From Candidatus Bathyarchaeota archaeon (GTDB taxonomy: Archaea; Thermoproteota; Bathyarchaeia; Bathyarchaeales; Bathyarchaeaceae), in the NCBI GenBank assembly GCA_023136395.1, contig JAGLRI010000053.1, positions 1 to 8,166 on the forward strand: DNA of 8,166 nucleotides, read 5' to 3'. The notes beneath the pieces are model-generated. The model was given only the letters and a program-made list of their open reading frames with translations. It had not been told where the DNA came from and made no database searches. Made by a program: the position numbers and the translations under genes. Of the stretch, positions 6,049 through 8,166 are shown in pieces (position 1 is the stretch's first letter; the number at the start of each line of letters is the position of its first letter).

Positions 6049-6477
6049 TCACGTTGAAGGTCCACGTAATGTCCATTCTGGAGCGCGAGCATCAGAAATA
6101 GAGTCTGCTCGAGGGATATATGGTTTGATATCGATTATTAGAGAATCTTCAAAAGCATCAAGCCCCTGCACAAATAAGATCCCATTCTCAATTTTTTCAA
6201 GCTCTACAACACAAAGGCCTATCGGATTTGGTCGACTTGGACTCCTAGAAGCAAAAACACCAACCCTCGGTGCTCCAGGATGTCTCATCGGAATAACCAG
6301 GAGAGTGCTTCTATCCTCTTCATTATCCCGCAAATGAAGCCAGTACAGGATTGTGATATGTGAAAAATTGTTAAGACCCTCTAATCCAGCACAGTATTCA
6401 GGAAAAATTTTAACTTTTGAAAGTTCATCTGAACTTTTCACAACACCAATAAATCTCAGTTCACATTTGTCGCTCAA
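6049..6477 (-). CDS. trmO: tRNA (adenine(37)-N6)-methyltransferase TrmO (TsaA/YaeB family)
   Basis: A 142-residue protein of the TrmO/TsaA family, which methylates N6 of threonylcarbamoyladenosine at position 37 of certain tRNAs, using SAM bound in an unusual single-sheet beta-barrel. Diagnostic motifs: ELRFIGVVKS at the N-terminus, LNNFSHITILYWLH (35-48), the family signature RSPSRPNPIG (78-87), GLDAFEDSLIIDIKPYIP (105-122) with D116-K118-P119, and a terminal ARAPEW. The length fits the catalytic domain alone, without the extra C-terminal domain of the bacterial enzyme. The start is a TTG, supported by a GGGGATCA SD-like site just upstream. In archaea with t6A this modification tunes decoding of ANN codons. 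The neighbours (zinc ribbon, DUF362) give no functional clue. Confidence 0.93.
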   Translation of the reverse strand: MSDKCELRFIGVVKSSDELSKVKIFPEYCAGLEGLNNFSHITILYWLHLRDNEEDRSTLLVIPMRHPGAPRVGVFASRSPSRPNPIGLCVVELEKIENGILFVQGLDAFEDSLIIDIKPYIPRADSISDARAPEWTLRGPST

Positions 6478-6480
6478 GTA

Positions 6481-6488
6481 TGATCCCC
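6481..6488 (-). promoter_or_regulatory. SD-like site deciding the TTG start of trmO
   Basis: GGGGATCA on the minus strand, one mismatch from GGTGATCA, the full complement of the archaeal 16S 3' tail; it ends 3 nt before the TTG at 6477. A TATA-like AAATTTAAA palindrome lies at 6515-6523. The nearest upstream ATG is out of frame. Confidence 0.45.
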
Positions 6489-6558
6489 ATTTTATTTACA
6501 GTTAGATATAGTCGAAATTTAAACAAGGAATTTTATCTAATTATTGTGATTTATTCCG

Positions 6559-6747
6559 TTAACTAATATTTATCTTCCAATTTATCGTATATTGCTGACT
6601 GCAACTCGGGCAGATAAGTATAATCTCTATAGATTCCGTATTTTTTACAAAAGAAACGTGAAAACCTCCTTCGTACCCACATTTATCACAAACTCTAAAT
6701 TCCTTTTCAATCTTTTTTGTAATGATCTCCACGACACTACGCTCCAA
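6559..6747 (-). CDS. Small zinc-ribbon protein, function unknown
   Basis: A 62-residue protein with two CX2C knuckles, C20-x2-C23 (VCDKCGYEGG) and C46-x2-C49 (ICPSCSQQY), separated by 22 residues of beta-strand-like sequence (FHVSFV, IEIILI). This is the layout of a single zinc ribbon, as in small archaeal nucleic-acid-binding or transcription-related proteins. The N-terminal 18 residues are charged and helix-like. The listed start is a TTG at 6747. A GTG at 6732 (residue 6) is an equally good choice: GGAG precedes it by 9 nt and a TATA-like CATATTTATTT lies about 23 nt upstream. The gene lies between trmO (81 bp downstream) and the HD-domain gene (127 bp upstream), all on the same strand. 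I cannot name a family. Confidence 0.72.
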   Translation of the reverse strand: MERSVVEIITKKIEKEFRVCDKCGYEGGFHVSFVKNTESIEIILICPSCSQQYTINWKINIS

Positions 6748-6861
6748 AAATAAATATGATAGATTTCTATGCTTAAGGCTTTATGAGTTTCACATAATAA
6801 CCGACCCTAACTGTAACTAGCTAAAGTATCTAGCAATTATCCCCATAAATTTTTCCAATAG

Positions 6862-6874
6862 TAGGAAATAAAAA
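6862..6874 (-). terminator. T-rich tract after the HD-domain gene
   Basis: Directly after the stop codon the minus strand reads TTTTTATTTCC, a uridine-rich run of the kind that ends transcription in archaea. The A/T-rich background makes this a weak call. Confidence 0.3.
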
Positions 6875-7432
6875 TTAAAGACCAAGATCTCTACTGACGG
6901 ATTGAAGTGCCCCCTGGGATATTACTAGAAAATCGTTGTAGTCTATACCTATCCGGGTACAGTACATGATCCGATTCCTGTCAACGGTTCTAGCAAAAGA
7001 TTTATCCTTGAACTTCTTCTTTAAGCTTCTAATCTTTACTTCTGCAAGCTTTTTATTAGGCATTATTAACGCTGTTGCTATGCCGAGTCCTGACATAGCA
7101 TCAGCAGCAATTAACGCTAGATCTAAATGGCTTTCAGGTTTTACACCAGTTCTCTCGTTATGTGCTTTGATAGCGTGAAGTCCCTCTTTTGGAAGTAATC
7201 CCACCAAAATCTCTGCTGACTTAACTCCGTGATGATCCATATTATTACCAACCTCTTCGTAATCGATGTCATGCAGTAAACCAACGACTTCCCAAAGCAT
7301 TGGATCTTCTCTAAGTTCTTCCGCGAGACTATACATAATAGCTGAAACCGCAATCATATGTTTCCGCATATTTGGATTTTTAATGTGCTGATCGATAAGA
7401 CCGTATGCCTTTTCCCTTGTTATCATAAGCAT
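6875..7432 (-). CDS. HD-domain phosphohydrolase-like protein
   Basis: A 185-residue protein with a stand-alone HD domain (HDIG-type archaeal family). Metal-ligand candidates in order: His25 (MRKHMIAVS), His54-Asp55 (GLLHDIDYEE), His67/His68 (MDHHGVKSAEIL), His91 (IKAHNERTG) and Asp111 (ALIAADAMSGL). The pattern H...HD...H...H...D is complete, so a divalent metal-dependent phosphohydrolase acting on a nucleotide or similar phosphate ester is likely. The region after about residue 120 is basic (KIRSLKKKFKDK) and ends in a helix-like tail. The first ATG is at 7432, but the ATG at 7426 has an AGGT at an 8-nt spacing (only 2 nt for the first), so translation probably begins at residue 3, MITREKAY. 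No membrane segment is seen. The substrate is unknown. Confidence 0.88.
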   Translation of the reverse strand: MLMITREKAYGLIDQHIKNPNMRKHMIAVSAIMYSLAEELREDPMLWEVVGLLHDIDYEEVGNNMDHHGVKSAEILVGLLPKEGLHAIKAHNERTGVKPESHLDLALIAADAMSGLGIATALIMPNKKLAEVKIRSLKKKFKDKSFARTVDRNRIMYCTRIGIDYNDFLVISQGALQSVSRDLGL

Positions 7433-7434
7433 AT

Positions 7435-7438
7435 ACCT
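7435..7438 (-). promoter_or_regulatory. SD-like site favouring the second Met of the HD gene
   Basis: AGGT on the minus strand, 8 nt before the ATG at 7426 and only 2 nt before the ATG at 7432. Confidence 0.4.
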
Positions 7439-7657
7439 AATTTTACGGTGATAACAGATTAACTATTTTTTGACTTTTTAAAACTAATGATTTATAAAAA
7501 TGCATCATAATTTAGGTTGTGCTCTATATAGTATTCACCACGGGACAAAGCAACCTTAAATGTAAATATTGTGGGGGAAGTTACACGCACGCGTTGATGC
7601 CATAAAAAAAACAGGAAGTTTCGTGTAGGTTTAGATAAAAATTCTTTTTTAAATGCG
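7439..7657. other. Divergent intergenic region
   Basis: The largest gene-free stretch of the window (about 220-265 bp between the HD gene and the 7700 gene). It is A/T-rich, with TTTTAAAAAG around 7474-7483 and TTTATAAAAA at 7491-7500 as possible TATA elements in either direction, and a more G+C-rich patch (7570-7602, GTGGGGGAAG then ACGCACGCGTTG). A T8 run reads on the minus strand at about 7603-7610. I see no tRNA, hairpin or credible reading frame. Confidence 0.35.
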
Positions 7658-7665
7658 ATATAAAA
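7658..7665 (+). promoter_or_regulatory. TATA box of the 7700 gene
   Basis: ATATAAAA preceded by a GCG-containing segment, centred about 38 nt before the GTG at 7700. A transcript starting about 26 nt downstream would have a short leader containing the SD at 7688-7692. Confidence 0.5.
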
Positions 7666-7687
7666 TGTAATAGAAGCAACTATCTCA

Positions 7688-7692
7688 GAGGT
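7688..7692 (+). promoter_or_regulatory. Shine-Dalgarno site of the 7700 gene
   Basis: GAGGT, 7 nt before the GTG at 7700. It decides that start and supports the reading frame as a real gene. Confidence 0.6.
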
Positions 7693-7699
7693 TAACAGC

Positions 7700-8068
7700 G
7701 TGTTAGTAGAAAGTAAAAGCAAGAAAGAAGAATGGACAAGAAAGATAGAGGAGTGGGCAGTGATAAAATTAACATGTAAGAGATTTGATATTCAAATGTT
7801 GGGTTGCTCCCTTGAAGATCCCACACCCATACAATGCAATATGTGTTTAACTTGGGCGGTGTGGAGAAATGGGATAGATGCGTTGTATCAACGGTATCCT
7901 TCTCTCAACCCACCTTCTGTGAAACCTCTGAAGAAACGACATAGTCACCTGAAACAATTTTTTGATTTGCCGAAAGCTTTCGTTGAAGTGCACCAAACAT
8001 TATTCCCAAAATACAAAGGTGCGTTCTTCATCAGGATGGGAATGACCGTTCTCAGAGTCGACTTATAA
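7700..8068 (+). CDS. Hypothetical four-cysteine protein
   Basis: A 122-residue protein from a GTG with a good SD (7 nt) and a TATA box, so expression is well supported although I do not recognise the family. The N-terminal 20 residues are highly charged (ESKSKKEEWTRKIEEW). Cysteines C26, C36, C46 and C49 (C-x9-C-x9-C-x2-C) lie in the first half and could bind zinc or an Fe-S cluster. They are followed by a W-rich stretch (CLTWAVWRNG), a proline-containing linker (PSLNPPSVKPLKKRHSH) and a mixed alpha/beta tail (GAFFIRMGMTVLRVDL). No membrane helix or signal peptide is visible. It points away from the HD gene; the next possible gene begins about 70 bp downstream on the same strand. Confidence 0.68.
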   Translation: MLVESKSKKEEWTRKIEEWAVIKLTCKRFDIQMLGCSLEDPTPIQCNMCLTWAVWRNGIDALYQRYPSLNPPSVKPLKKRHSHLKQFFDLPKAFVEVHQTLFPKYKGAFFIRMGMTVLRVDL

Positions 8069-8136
8069 ACAACTTAAAAAGAAAAAAAAGGTGAAAGTAA
8101 ATTTTGTCAGAAATTTCATGCAGTTGTATCAAGGTA

Positions 8137-8166
8137 ATGATCGAATTACACCCTATAGGAATCTTC
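8137..8166 (+). CDS. Possible start of another TrmO/TsaA-like gene, cut by window edge
   Basis: Ten codons from an ATG at 8137 to the end of the window read MIELHPIGIF. This resembles the usual N-terminus of TrmO/TsaA proteins (compare ELRFIGVV in the trmO gene here). A TATA-like TAAATTTT at 8098-8105 lies about 35 nt upstream; AAGGT is too close to the ATG to act as an SD. Ten residues are very little. A competing frame from GTG 8091 is also open to the edge. Confidence 0.22.
   Translation, partial: MIELHPIGIF

Noticed and set aside
7492..7722. 76-residue minus-strand reading frame in the divergent gap
   Set aside because: It has no SD or family resemblance, overlaps the promoter, SD and first codons of the 7700 gene, and its composition looks like translated A/T-rich noncoding DNA.
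8091..8166. Open frame from GTG at 8091 to the window edge
   Set aside because: Twenty-five codons without SD or recognisable motif; the frame from 8137 is more protein-like, and neither can be settled inside the window.
1..8166. CRISPR arrays, tRNA or rRNA genes, insertion sequences, phage genes
   Set aside because: I looked for direct repeats with regular spacing, tRNA-like cloverleaf sequence, and transposase motifs and saw none.

Overview
The window looks like chromosomal DNA from an uncultivated mesophilic or moderately thermophilic archaeon; a Bathyarchaeia/Thermoproteota-type or Asgard-type lineage is my guess from protein flavour, not something the sequence proves. The signs are A/T-rich TATA-like boxes about 22-26 nt before several starts (some transcripts apparently leaderless), GGTGA/GAGG-type Shine-Dalgarno sites before others, frequent GTG/TTG starts, moderate G+C (roughly 40% by eye), and archaeal-style small zinc-ribbon, HD, DUF362 and TrmO proteins. 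No rRNA, tRNA, CRISPR, insertion sequence or phage gene was seen.

Left block (1-4145). Two minus-strand genes encode closely related Mg-chelatase subunit I-type (BchI/ChlI-like) AAA+ ATPases: a partial one at 1-721, cut by the window edge, and a complete one at 3063-4133. They share 149 of 240 aligned residues (62%, counted by hand, no gaps) and both carry a CX3C-X8-CX2C insert. Between them lie a minus-strand orphan with a possible PD-(D/E)XK nuclease core (849-1379) and, divergent from it, a plus-strand pair: a cupin (1475-2053) and a radical SAM enzyme with a SPASM-like cysteine-rich C-terminus (2144-3046). The radical SAM gene converges on the second ATPase with only 16 bp between stop codons. 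A 7-2-7 palindrome sits between the TATA box and the apparent leaderless GTG start of the nuclease-like gene.

Middle and right blocks (4235-7432), all on the minus strand. In transcription order: an HD-domain phosphohydrolase, a 62-residue zinc ribbon, TrmO (tRNA m6t6A37 methyltransferase), a DUF362 protein and an aldo/keto reductase-fold protein that has lost two of its four catalytic residues. Spacings of 43-127 bp, several with their own promoter or SD signals, suggest short units rather than one tight operon.

Right end (7700-8166), plus strand. A 122-residue orphan with four cysteines has a clear TATA box and SD. After it a further gene may start at the very end of the window with a TrmO/TsaA-like N-terminus.

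How they fit together: the most suggestive set is cupin + radical SAM/SPASM bracketed by two BchI-like ATPases. BchI-type ATPases energise metal-chelatase or VWA-partnered remodelling complexes, and SPASM radical SAM enzymes modify peptides, proteins or cofactors. A cofactor or protein maturation role is possible, but no VWA (BchD-like) or large chelatase subunit is visible here, so this is inference.
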